Source: Sulfuricurvum sp. (GTDB taxonomy: Bacteria > Campylobacterota > Campylobacteria > Campylobacterales > Sulfurimonadaceae). Taken from it: 64,000 nt of DNA. The notes under the pieces were generated by a model, which ran no database searches, was not told the origin of the DNA, and was given only the letters and a program-made list of their open reading frames with translations. The first letter of the stretch is position 1, and each line of letters starts with the position of its first letter. A program made the translations under genes and the position numbers. The stretch is taken from NCBI GenBank assembly GCA_028718525.1, contig JAQULP010000003.1, positions 87,897 through 151,896 of the forward strand, given 5' to 3'. This document shows positions 36,888-45,013 of this stretch, in pieces.

Positions 36888-38152
36888 AATTCATCCATGG
36901 AGGTAAGGTAATAGAGAGGGGACGGGGTGAGGACAAAGGTATCCGAAATAAAGTGTTCTCCATCGCGAAAAGTCCCCTCGACGCTGTGCGTCAGTGAAAC
37001 ATTCAGGGTTCCCCTTTCAACCCATTCGACGTGCAGTAGCCCTTCGGGTACTTGGGCAAGGAGGGTATGGCGACCCCGTTTTTCTCCGTATCCGACAAAG
37101 GTTGCTTTTTGCAGATGATGCAGCATCGTTTTATAAGCATGGAAAGCAGTGCGCTTACGCAGTTGTCCGTCACGGTTATCAATGAGACCGTATCCCGGAG
37201 CGATCAATTGGTGCCAATAAACGCTTTGCGCATGCTGTGACGCAAAGGCCAGCAGGTGATAACGCACCATGAAGTCGGCATACTCTTCTTCACTGACACA
37301 CTCCGTTTCGCTTGTCGGGGCATAAGGGGCCGTACCGGAAATCGGCCAATTGGTTTCGGTGATCACGATTTCACCGTTGCTTTTCGGACTCATTTGGGCG
37401 AGTATGGCAAGGAGACGGATTTTTTCGATGAGATTAAAGCCCATTTGGGTATTTTCGGGGGCACCGCGCCGATCGACATAGAGGAGGCTCCCGAGCGCGT
37501 CGTAACGGATTTTGGCGAGATTGAAGAGGGTATGGGCACTATAGTGGTATTCGAAATCGATGACGTTGGAGCCGATGAGTTTGAGATGGGGAAACCGTTT
37601 TTCTTTTAAGTCGTACGCAATTTTGTAAAAATCGAGATATTCGTTGACGCTGAAAAATCCCCATTTGGCACGATTGATCGTACTGCCGATGACGTAGGTG
37701 CCGCATACCCCCTCCAACGCTTCGAAAATTTGGATCAAATGGTCACGGAGCATCAGGGGAGAGGTGATGTGTTCGCGGTCTTGGAGGAGGGCTACGGTAA
37801 TCTCTTTATCGTGAAAATTTCGGATAAAAGCTAGATAGCTGTCTATGTGTTCCATTTCCCATAGGGGGATTCGGATCAGGAGCTTTTTAACACCCAATTC
37901 ATTGACCAGATAGGGGGTCGTATGGGGCTCTTTATCCGCATTGACCCCCATGCCGAAAAATGCTTCCCCGCCGATATCACGTCGTTTTAAGAAAGGGATT
38001 GCAAATACCGCTACCGGAAGGGTAACGAGACCGATCAGGAGTGTTTTGAGCAATGAAGGGAGGACGGACCGGCGCATACGCCGTTTTTCCGTTTTGTCTC
38101 GTATGATGGCAGGCTGATCGGAATAATGGTCCCAGGCAAATGGTTGTTTCAT
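36884..38152 (-). CDS. Membrane-anchored glycoside-hydrolase-like TIM-barrel protein
   Basis: The protein is about 422 residues. It has a basic N-terminus, one membrane helix (about 34-54) and an extracytoplasmic domain like clan-A glycosidases. The nucleophile-type motif VITETNWPISG is present (E266), but the place where NEPN-type acid/base residues usually stand reads VIGSTINRAKWG (154-165), without the glutamate. A beta-rich C-terminal domain follows. It overlaps waaF by 4 nt, so it is part of the LPS region. It may be a non-catalytic binder, or an enzyme with a shifted acid/base. No clear Shine-Dalgarno sequence marks the start; a TTG at 38182 is an alternative. Confidence 0.62.
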   Translation of the reverse strand: MKQPFAWDHYSDQPAIIRDKTEKRRMRRSVLPSLLKTLLIGLVTLPVAVFAIPFLKRRDIGGEAFFGMGVNADKEPHTTPYLVNELGVKKLLIRIPLWEMEHIDSYLAFIRNFHDKEITVALLQDREHITSPLMLRDHLIQIFEALEGVCGTYVIGSTINRAKWGFFSVNEYLDFYKIAYDLKEKRFPHLKLIGSNVIDFEYHYSAHTLFNLAKIRYDALGSLLYVDRRGAPENTQMGFNLIEKIRLLAILAQMSPKSNGEIVITETNWPISGTAPYAPTSETECVSEEEYADFMVRYHLLAFASQHAQSVYWHQLIAPGYGLIDNRDGQLRKRTAFHAYKTMLHHLQKATFVGYGEKRGRHTLLAQVPEGLLHVEWVERGTLNVSLTHSVEGTFRDGEHFISDTFVLTPSPLYYLTSMDEL

Positions 38153-38219
38153 AGTGTAATTGTACCGTTTTCTTACCTTCAATCAGGTAAAATGTGCAGA
38201 TCAGTCATAAGGTGATGCA

Positions 38220-39179
38220 ATGAATATAATGGTGGTACGTAACGATAAATTGGGCGATTTCATTACCGCTTTACCGACGTTTTATGTCCTTAAACATCAT
38301 GACCCCTCTAATCGGCTGATTGCCCTTGTCGCTCCGTTAAACCGCTCTCTTGCCGAAGCATGCGAATTTATCGATGAGGTGATTGTTGATCAGAGTGAGG
38401 ATATTTTGGGCCTGGCCTTCAGAATTAAAGAGGCTCGTGTGGATGTCTCGATTACCCTTTTTTCAAATACCCGCGTAGCGCTTGCACAATGGATTGCCCG
38501 AATTCCCCTCCGTATCGCTCCCGCTACCAAGATTGCCCAAATGTTTTATAACCGTCGTATTAAACAGCGGCGCAGCAGGGTAGAAATGGCAGAGTATGAA
38601 TACAACCTCGAACTGACGAAAGCTCTTTTCCCTGAGATCAGTCTGGATTTTCCCAAACCTCTGCTGCGGTTTGAGGGGAGTGAAGAGGCATATAAAAATT
38701 TTTGTGACGCTTACGGTATCCGTAAGCCCGTTGTCGCGTTCCATCCTGGATTCGGAGGATCGTCCGATGCCAATTGGACGCTGAGCGAATATTGCGAACT
38801 TGCGGCGCTTGCCGAAGCGGATGAGAGTATAGATGTGGTGATGACTTTCGGACCGGATGAGGAAAAGTTGTACGCAGAAGCAAAAAGTCTGTTAGGGGAG
38901 AGACGGATTATTTTGTATCGTTCGCAGGGGAGTGTTGTCGATTTTGCCAAAATTTTGAGCCATTTAACATTGTTTGTCAGTACCTCTACCGGAACTTACC
39001 ACCTTGCAAGTGCTGTTGGGTGTGAAACGTTTACTTTTTTTGCCGACTCCCTTTTTGCTTCGTCGGCACGGTGGAAAAGTATCGGAGAACGTCAACACCA
39101 TTTTATGATTCCATCTGATGCGGCGGGACGAAGTGCAATGTTTGAAAAGGTTAAGGAAGCGTTGAAAAATCGCCTTTGA
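38220..39179 (+). CDS. GT9 heptosyltransferase-like glycosyltransferase
   Basis: The 319-residue protein starts NIMVVRNDKLGDFITALPTFYVL, the GT9 acceptor-side motif, and has VAFHPGFGGSSDANWTLSEY and FVSTSTGTYHLASAVGC in the donor half. It is one of three GT9 enzymes in the region and may act as the first or third core heptosyltransferase. The usual aspartate of the (N)DSG motif is threonine here (TSTGTYH), so its donor may differ. Its end overlaps the convergent kinase gene by 29 bp. Confidence 0.82.
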   Translation: MNIMVVRNDKLGDFITALPTFYVLKHHDPSNRLIALVAPLNRSLAEACEFIDEVIVDQSEDILGLAFRIKEARVDVSITLFSNTRVALAQWIARIPLRIAPATKIAQMFYNRRIKQRRSRVEMAEYEYNLELTKALFPEISLDFPKPLLRFEGSEEAYKNFCDAYGIRKPVVAFHPGFGGSSDANWTLSEYCELAALAEADESIDVVMTFGPDEEKLYAEAKSLLGERRIILYRSQGSVVDFAKILSHLTLFVSTSTGTYHLASAVGCETFTFFADSLFASSARWKSIGERQHHFMIPSDAAGRSAMFEKVKEALKNRL

Positions 39180-39918
39180 TGATCCGTTTGAGTCTCTTTT
39201 TAAAATTTTTAGTCCGTTTATTGGCATCATTATGACGTTTCATCTCATGAATCGTCAGGGTTTCGTCTAAGCCGCTGAGTCTAGCGTATTCACGTCCCAT
39301 CACCTCTATCTCGCTATCGTTTGCCCAGAGTTTGTTGAAGTTTTCACACCCTTGCAGCGGGGTGATTTCTTTAAATTCCATCCGGTTAATATCGACGATA
39401 CTGAATTCGTATCCGGTTTCGAGGCGTTTGATGAGGATGTTTCCGGGGGAATAATCCAAATGCCAAACCCCTTTTCGGTGAAGATCGTAGGTGTAGGCGG
39501 CGAACGCCCTAAAAATTTCTTCCCGGTCATCCAGCGGTTCGAGCAGCGGGGTTCTGATGGTAAAATCGTAGGGGAAATAACGGGTAATAAAAAAGCTTTC
39601 GCTCAATAAACCGGATTCAAAAAAAGCGATCAGCGCAATCGGTTCGGGGGTGGAAATTTGCAGTTCTTGGAGGCGAAGGGCATTATGGTAGGATTTGTAC
39701 GCTTTGCTGTGTCGAAAAAAAGTATACACGATACGGTTCAGAAGATGGGGGACTTTGAACGATTTGACAACCGTTTTTATCCCTTCGATCTCTATGATTT
39801 TGAGCTCGTTGCGCGCTTTGTGAATAGAGTGATCGTCTTGTGAAAAAAGGGAACGGATGCGTTCAAATGCATGGTGCAAATAGGCATATTGAGGCGGAAA
39901 TTCACATTGAAAATTCAT
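39151..39918 (-). CDS. LPS core kinase-like protein (WaaP/Kdo-kinase family)
   Basis: The 255-residue protein has a small protein-kinase-like fold. HLDYSPGNILIK provides the catalytic aspartate (D155) and metal-binding asparagine (N160), and VDINRM provides the second metal aspartate (D176). It probably phosphorylates a Kdo or heptose in the LPS core. AAAGG five bases before the ATG at 39918 supports that start; a longer frame to 40020 would overlap the divergent deacetylase. The gene overlaps the GT9 gene at its 3' end. Confidence 0.78.
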   Translation of the reverse strand: MNFQCEFPPQYAYLHHAFERIRSLFSQDDHSIHKARNELKIIEIEGIKTVVKSFKVPHLLNRIVYTFFRHSKAYKSYHNALRLQELQISTPEPIALIAFFESGLLSESFFITRYFPYDFTIRTPLLEPLDDREEIFRAFAAYTYDLHRKGVWHLDYSPGNILIKRLETGYEFSIVDINRMEFKEITPLQGCENFNKLWANDSEIEVMGREYARLSGLDETLTIHEMKRHNDANKRTKNFKKRLKRIIKGDFSTLP

Positions 39919-39988
39919 ACTGACCTTTGAGTAAGTGAGGGTATGGTATGATACTTTATTATTCCTGAAACACTTCAAGAGGATGTGA

Positions 39989-40732
39989 ATGCTTCCAGTC
40001 GTAATGTACCACCATATCAACAGCGACGATTTGCCGCTTTCGAATACCGATACGATGATGGAAGAGCATCTTAAGCTGATTGCCCATCGCTATACGACGG
40101 TATTTCCGGGGGAACAGCTCGGTGCAAAGGCGATTTGCCTCACATTCGACGATGCCTATTACGATTTTTACCATTACGTTTATCCCCTTTTGAAAAAGTA
40201 TCATCTGAAAGCCTTGCTTGCCGTCCCCTCAGCCTATATTCTTGAAGATACGCAGCTTCAGGCCCCGCAGCGATTGTCGCTCAAACATCACGAAATCTAT
40301 GAAAAAGAGAATTATCGGGAGTTCGCCCCATTTTGTACCTATCGCGAATTGCGGGAGATGGTACAAAGCGGCCATGTTGCGATCGCCTCACATTCGACGA
40401 ACCATCTTAATCTAAGTGAAGAAGGGGTCGATCTCAAAGGGGAGATATTCGGTTCGAAAGCCGTGTTGGAAGAGAATCTCGGATATCGGGTCGAGTCGTT
40501 TGTTCTCCCGTACGGAAAATACAACGATGCAGTTGTCGCCCTGGCACGGGAACATTATCCGTACGTCTTTCGTATCGGAAACGCTCTCAACCCCTCATGG
40601 AATGGGATCGGAGGGCTGATTTATCGGATCAAAGGGGACGGGCTTCAAACGCCCGATGAACTTTTTAAACCGTTGAAACAATTGGGTTTTTGGTGCAAAA
40701 CAATGATTAAAATGGCAAAGGCAAAGGGATGA
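39989..40732 (+). CDS. Polysaccharide deacetylase (NodB-type)
   Basis: The 247-residue protein begins LPVVMYHHINSDD and has the NodB metal motif LTFDDAYYDF (D54, D55) and SHSTNHLNL (H135, H139), with FVLPYGKYND further on. It probably removes acetyl groups from an LPS or surface-sugar residue. GAGGA precedes the ATG. The stop overlaps the following GT2 start by 4 nt (ATGA), pointing to a joint role with that transferase. Confidence 0.82.
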   Translation: MLPVVMYHHINSDDLPLSNTDTMMEEHLKLIAHRYTTVFPGEQLGAKAICLTFDDAYYDFYHYVYPLLKKYHLKALLAVPSAYILEDTQLQAPQRLSLKHHEIYEKENYREFAPFCTYRELREMVQSGHVAIASHSTNHLNLSEEGVDLKGEIFGSKAVLEENLGYRVESFVLPYGKYNDAVVALAREHYPYVFRIGNALNPSWNGIGGLIYRIKGDGLQTPDELFKPLKQLGFWCKTMIKMAKAKG

Positions 40733-41490
40733 ACGTATCCGCGGTAATGATCGTCAAAAACGGGGCGAGGACCATTCGTCGCTCGCTGGAGAGTTTAAGA
40801 GCCTTTAGCGATGTTATCGTTTACGATAACGGTTCTACCGACGGTACACAGGCTATTGCGGCTGAATTTCCCAATGTCCGGCTCATCGAGGGGGAATTCG
40901 ACGGATTCGGTACGACAAAAAACCGAGCGGCAAGTTATGCGCGTAACGATTGGGTGCTTATCATTGACAGTGATGAGGTTGTCGATAGTGAGCTTCTTCA
41001 GGCACTGCAAACGCAATCCCTCGATCCGCATGCGATTTATATCGTTAATTTTCTCGCCTATTACAAAGAGATTCCGATCCGTCATTGCGGATGGAACAAC
41101 CAAAAGATACGCCGTCTGTACAACAAAGCGGTGACGCGCTTCAATGATAATTTCGTTCATGAAAATATTCTGGACGAGGGGATGAAAAAACTCTTGATCG
41201 CCGGAAACATGAGACATTACAGCTATATGAGCATTTCTGATTTTATTATAAAACTCGATCGCTACTCCACCCTTTTTGCAAACGATAACGTCGGTAAAAA
41301 AAGTTCATCTCCCGCAAAAGCTTTTTTTAACGGCCTCTACTCTTTTTTTCGGACCTATATCCTCAAACGGGGTTTTTTGGACGGGTATGCCGGATTGATC
41401 ATCGCCTTTTCCCATATGGCAACCAACTTTTATAAATACATTAAATTGTATGAAATGAATCGGGAACACAAGGGCAAATATGGGCACTAA
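40729..41490 (+). CDS. GT2 glycosyltransferase, WaaE/KdtX type
   Basis: The 253-residue GT-A enzyme has VSAVMIVKNGARTIRRSLESL, VYDNGSTDGT and the metal motif IDSDEVVD. Its HENILDEGM segment and membrane-facing C-terminus match WaaE/KdtX-type beta-1,4-glucosyltransferases that add glucose to core heptose I. It is flanked, with overlaps, by the deacetylase (4 nt) and the GT4 gene (11 nt), forming a three-gene operon. Confidence 0.82.
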   Translation: MNVSAVMIVKNGARTIRRSLESLRAFSDVIVYDNGSTDGTQAIAAEFPNVRLIEGEFDGFGTTKNRAASYARNDWVLIIDSDEVVDSELLQALQTQSLDPHAIYIVNFLAYYKEIPIRHCGWNNQKIRRLYNKAVTRFNDNFVHENILDEGMKKLLIAGNMRHYSYMSISDFIIKLDRYSTLFANDNVGKKSSSPAKAFFNGLYSFFRTYILKRGFLDGYAGLIIAFSHMATNFYKYIKLYEMNREHKGKYGH

Positions 41491-42559
41491 AATCTGCGAA
41501 TTGTGCCTCTCTCCCGATCTTGGGGGCTTAGAACTCTATATGATGCGCGCTTCTCATTATTTGGGTGAAGAGTGCATCAGCGTCATTAATGAAAAAGGGA
41601 AACTCAAAAGCTATTATGAGGATACGTCCCACCGCTACGTTACCCTGAAACGGCGAAATGTATTTTTATCATGGCTGAATGCCAAAGCCCTCGCAAAGAT
41701 CATCGATTCCGAAGGGATTGACGTCCTCCATTTGCATTGGACAAAGGATTTGCCGTTGGCAATTATGGCGAAACTTCTCTCCCGCCGCCATCCTAAAGTC
41801 GTTCAGTCTCGTCATATGACAATGACCCGATTCAAAGATGATGTTTATCACCGTTTCCTGTATAAAAATATGGAGATGATGCTGGCCGTAACGGAGCAGG
41901 TGAAATCACAAATCGAGCGATTTGTCCCTTCAAAAATCCGCCCGAAAATCGAGGTCTTGTATATCGGTGCCCAACAGCCGCAGATCATCGATATTGAAGA
42001 GAGAGCAAGGCGCCGTGCCGAATTGGGCTTAGGCGAATCGTTTACGGTTGGAATCGTAGGGAGAATCGAAGTGCCAAAAGGGCAGCATATCGTTCTTGAA
42101 GCGGTTAACAAGATGGCTGAAAAAGGGATGGATGCCAAAGCTTTGGTTGTCGGTCATGCAATGGATGAGGGATATCTGGCAGGCTTGAAAGAAAAGTATG
42201 AAGGGTGTGCCGTTTTTACCGGCTTTACCCGTGAAGCGCAGACCTTGATGCAATTGTGCGACGTGATGGTATTGGCAACCGAAAATGAAACCTTCGGGTT
42301 GGTTCTGATCGAAGCGATGATGTGCGGTGTGTGCGTCGTTGCCAGTAACAGCGGCGGCCCGTTGGAAATTATTGACGACGGAATAGACGGATTGCTGTTT
42401 AAAACCTTCGATCAAAATGATTTGGCAACAAAACTGGAAAGGGTTTACCAAGATCCTTCGCTCCGTCACCTATTTGCCCGTGCGGGTAGGGAAAAAGCAT
42501 TGGAAATGTTTGAAAGCAGAAAACAGTTTGAAAAGTTAACGGACTATTTGACGCAATAG
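41480..42559 (+). CDS. GT4 glycosyltransferase
   Basis: The 359-residue GT-B enzyme has a typical GT4 donor domain: VGIVGRIEVPKGQHIVLEAV, then ATENETFGLVLIEAMMCGVCVVASNSGGPLEII with the E-x7-E pattern. The N-terminal GGLELY and LHLHWTKDLP segments belong to the acceptor side. It probably extends the LPS core. Sugar specificity cannot be read from the sequence. It is the last gene of the deacetylase/GT2/GT4 unit. Confidence 0.85.
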   Translation: MGTKICELCLSPDLGGLELYMMRASHYLGEECISVINEKGKLKSYYEDTSHRYVTLKRRNVFLSWLNAKALAKIIDSEGIDVLHLHWTKDLPLAIMAKLLSRRHPKVVQSRHMTMTRFKDDVYHRFLYKNMEMMLAVTEQVKSQIERFVPSKIRPKIEVLYIGAQQPQIIDIEERARRRAELGLGESFTVGIVGRIEVPKGQHIVLEAVNKMAEKGMDAKALVVGHAMDEGYLAGLKEKYEGCAVFTGFTREAQTLMQLCDVMVLATENETFGLVLIEAMMCGVCVVASNSGGPLEIIDDGIDGLLFKTFDQNDLATKLERVYQDPSLRHLFARAGREKALEMFESRKQFEKLTDYLTQ

Positions 42560-42574
42560 CATCAGGCATGAGCG

Positions 42575-43207
42575 TTATAATTCGTTGATTAGCCCCATCA
42601 GATCATACGCCTTTTCCGAATGTTTCCATTCGTCCCGGACCCGCTTCGCATGTTTAAAAGCACTGAGATAGATAACGCTTCGGCACTCCGGAAAAGGTTT
42701 TGCGGTGAAGCACAGTTTGTTTTTTAACGGAAGTGCATCAAAACGGCGTATCATCTCATCCGATGCCCCTTCGCTGTCGCTAAATTTGAAAAGCAGTTTG
42801 TCGTAATTGATCCGTTTAACCCTCTCTTCCCATTTTTTCCGTGCATCGGCTTCATCTTTGTAGTGGAGAAAATGGAGCTCAATATCTTCGCCTATTACCC
42901 CGATAGGGTAGCCCAGCTGATAATGGTTCCTCTCTTTTAATTCCGGTATATGACGTGATGCTTCATGTGGAATAAACCGGATGGTTTGCAGGATTTCAGG
43001 GGAAAAATTCTCTAGCAGTCGGAGATAATCTTCGCTGAAGATAAACATATTGACGAAAGGGGAGTGATAGGGAAGGTTAAACTTTTTGTAGATGAAAGTT
43101 CCCCAACAGTTGTTCGAAATAATAGAGAAATCATACTGATGAATTCGGAATCGATTGATACGCCCTTTTAATTTTTTTTCAAAATTGCGTATAAAGTGTA
43201 TTTTCAT
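42575..43207 (-). CDS. DUF1919-family protein
   Basis: The 210-residue protein has the DUF1919 pattern: DFSIISNNCWGTFIYKKFNLPYHSPFVNMFIF, SEDYLRLLEN, YPIGVIG and ELHFLHYKDEADARKKWEERVKRI. These proteins occur in polysaccharide clusters, and an acetyl- or glycosyl-transfer role is often guessed but not proven. It is a single minus-strand gene between two plus-strand glycosyltransferase genes. Function unknown. Confidence 0.78.
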   Translation of the reverse strand: MKIHFIRNFEKKLKGRINRFRIHQYDFSIISNNCWGTFIYKKFNLPYHSPFVNMFIFSEDYLRLLENFSPEILQTIRFIPHEASRHIPELKERNHYQLGYPIGVIGEDIELHFLHYKDEADARKKWEERVKRINYDKLLFKFSDSEGASDEMIRRFDALPLKNKLCFTAKPFPECRSVIYLSAFKHAKRVRDEWKHSEKAYDLMGLINEL

Positions 43208-43294
43208 CGGCTTTCCCTAAACATAATGGTAAAAATGTTAAAATCATAGTAACTAAAATTATTTGAAAATAAAGATAGAGAGATAGGATATGCT

Positions 43295-44113
43295 ATGCGT
43301 GTAAGTGTGATTATAGCCGTTTATAAAGATGTTTCATCCCTCTCTTTCATCATCGAGGCCCTGAAACGGCAAACGTATACCGATTTTGAAGTGATTGTTG
43401 CCGAAGACGGCTCAAATCCGGAAATGTCCGAATTTGTCCGTTCGATTGAGGGGTTGGATGTCAAACATACCGTTCAGGAAGATACCGGAGTACGAAAAGC
43501 CCGTTCTCAGAACAACGGCATTAGCGTCAGTGAAGGGGAGTATCTGATCTTTATCGACGGAGATTGCATCCCGTATACGACGTTTGTGGAGGCCCATGCC
43601 GCTTTGGCCGAACGAGGATCGGTATTATCGGGAAGAAGGGTGAATCTATCCGAATCGCTGACCCGGAAAATCAAAGCGCATACCTTGGATATTATCGATA
43701 TCGAGAAACGGCTGTTCAAATACATCGGTTTGGCATTTGAGAAAAATTCGAAATTTGAATACGGTGTCTATCTTTCACCCCGCGGATGGCTTTTTCCCCT
43801 CTTATCCAAGCTTCGTAAACGCAATACGAGCCTTTTGGGGTGCAACTTTTCGTGTTTCCGTGACGACATGGTAGCTATAAACGGGTTTGATGAGGGGTAT
43901 GGTGAAACGTCGTTGAGTGACGATACCGATTTGGATTGGCGTTTTCGCGCATACGGGCTGAAGATAAAATCATGTAAAAACGTAGCCAACCAGTTTCATC
44001 TTTGGCACACCTATAACGAACGGGACATCGGCCCTTTTTATTGGGAAAAAATGGTCACCAATAAAGCGATGAACCGATTCGTCTGCGAAGAGGGGTTAAA
44101 CACCCACTCATGA
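43295..44113 (+). CDS. GT2 glycosyltransferase
   Basis: The 272-residue GT-A enzyme begins RVSVIIAVYKDVSSLSFIIEAL and has the donor motif FIDGDCIPYTTFVEAH, then the acceptor-side LLGCNFSCFRDD and SDDTDLDWRF. It is clearly paralogous to the GT2 at 52097-52936, which shares IDGDC-PYTTF-EAH and GCNFSC. Its end overlaps the convergent WavQ-like gene by 6 bp. It probably adds one sugar of the outer core or a repeat unit. Confidence 0.83.
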   Translation: MRVSVIIAVYKDVSSLSFIIEALKRQTYTDFEVIVAEDGSNPEMSEFVRSIEGLDVKHTVQEDTGVRKARSQNNGISVSEGEYLIFIDGDCIPYTTFVEAHAALAERGSVLSGRRVNLSESLTRKIKAHTLDIIDIEKRLFKYIGLAFEKNSKFEYGVYLSPRGWLFPLLSKLRKRNTSLLGCNFSCFRDDMVAINGFDEGYGETSLSDDTDLDWRFRAYGLKIKSCKNVANQFHLWHTYNERDIGPFYWEKMVTNKAMNRFVCEEGLNTHS

Positions 44114-45013
44114 CTTGCTAGAGAAAAATTGGGCACATTTGAAGATAAAACGCTCAATCGCCTGAACCGTTTCCGCTTCCTCTTGTTGGAAACGGGGAAG
44201 TAAATATTTGTGTGTCTCTATCGCTTCGGGTATATTCTCAAAACCGTATGCGATTCCGTAGCGTCTCTCTTCTTCCGGAAGCCACTCTTCTTTGGAAACC
44301 CCCTCTTCGGGAATAACGACCGAGATACATCCGCACATTGCCGCATACATGGAGAACATCGTATAGGTATCGTAAGAGATACAATAGGTAACATCATTAA
44401 AAATTTTGGCAATCTCCTGATGGGATTTTCCGTCAATTAAAATGGAGTCGGAAAGATCATGGACGATCGGACGGTTTTTCCCTTTTCGCAGAATATAGCA
44501 ACTCCCCTCTCGGTTTCCGAAATTGGTTTGCCGATACGTCTCTTCCCGATTGTTCGGAATATAAAGGAGATTTTCGTCATCGACTTGGAAAGAGAGATTC
44601 TCAATATAGGCTTTTAGATAAAAAAAGTACAATTCATCCGTTCCGTAATTGACTTTCTTGGTATGAAATCCGGGTTTGTGAAGCAGCCAGCGGACAACTT
44701 TTTCCGATTGAAGAGGGTTCCCGTCGACAATTTCGGGATAGATAACGATGGCATCTTTTAAATCTTTATATTCGGCAATAGGGGTATTCCAGCCGGGCTT
44801 GGTTGCAAATGTTTTGTGGAGACTTTTCCGGAAATAGCGTAAAAAAGCGACGGCACTCTTAATCGGATTATTCCAGTTAAAAACAGGTTTGTAGTTTGGC
44901 CAGAGGAAAGCGTTTTGGCCTTGCTGGTTGAGAAGATGGCATAATTTGTGTTGAACGACAATCCCCCCTATATCATCGTTATAGCGGAAGGAAAAGATGA
45001 TAAAATTAGCCAC
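44108..45013 (-). CDS. WavQ-like LPS glycosyltransferase
   Basis: The 301-residue protein lacks common GT family signatures but resembles WavQ of the Vibrio cholerae LPS core cluster. Shared-looking features are the NDDIGGIVVQHKLCHLL start, YPEIVDGNPLQSEKVVRWLL, and KSHQEIAKIFNDVTYCISYDTYTMFSMYAAMCGCISVVIP, which looks like a GT-B donor domain. It is the last gene of the large CDP-sugar operon and overlaps rfbH by 8 nt. Transfer of the new sugar is a reasonable guess. Confidence 0.65.
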   Translation of the reverse strand: MANFIIFSFRYNDDIGGIVVQHKLCHLLNQQGQNAFLWPNYKPVFNWNNPIKSAVAFLRYFRKSLHKTFATKPGWNTPIAEYKDLKDAIVIYPEIVDGNPLQSEKVVRWLLHKPGFHTKKVNYGTDELYFFYLKAYIENLSFQVDDENLLYIPNNREETYRQTNFGNREGSCYILRKGKNRPIVHDLSDSILIDGKSHQEIAKIFNDVTYCISYDTYTMFSMYAAMCGCISVVIPEEGVSKEEWLPEEERRYGIAYGFENIPEAIETHKYLLPRFQQEEAETVQAIERFIFKCAQFFSSKS

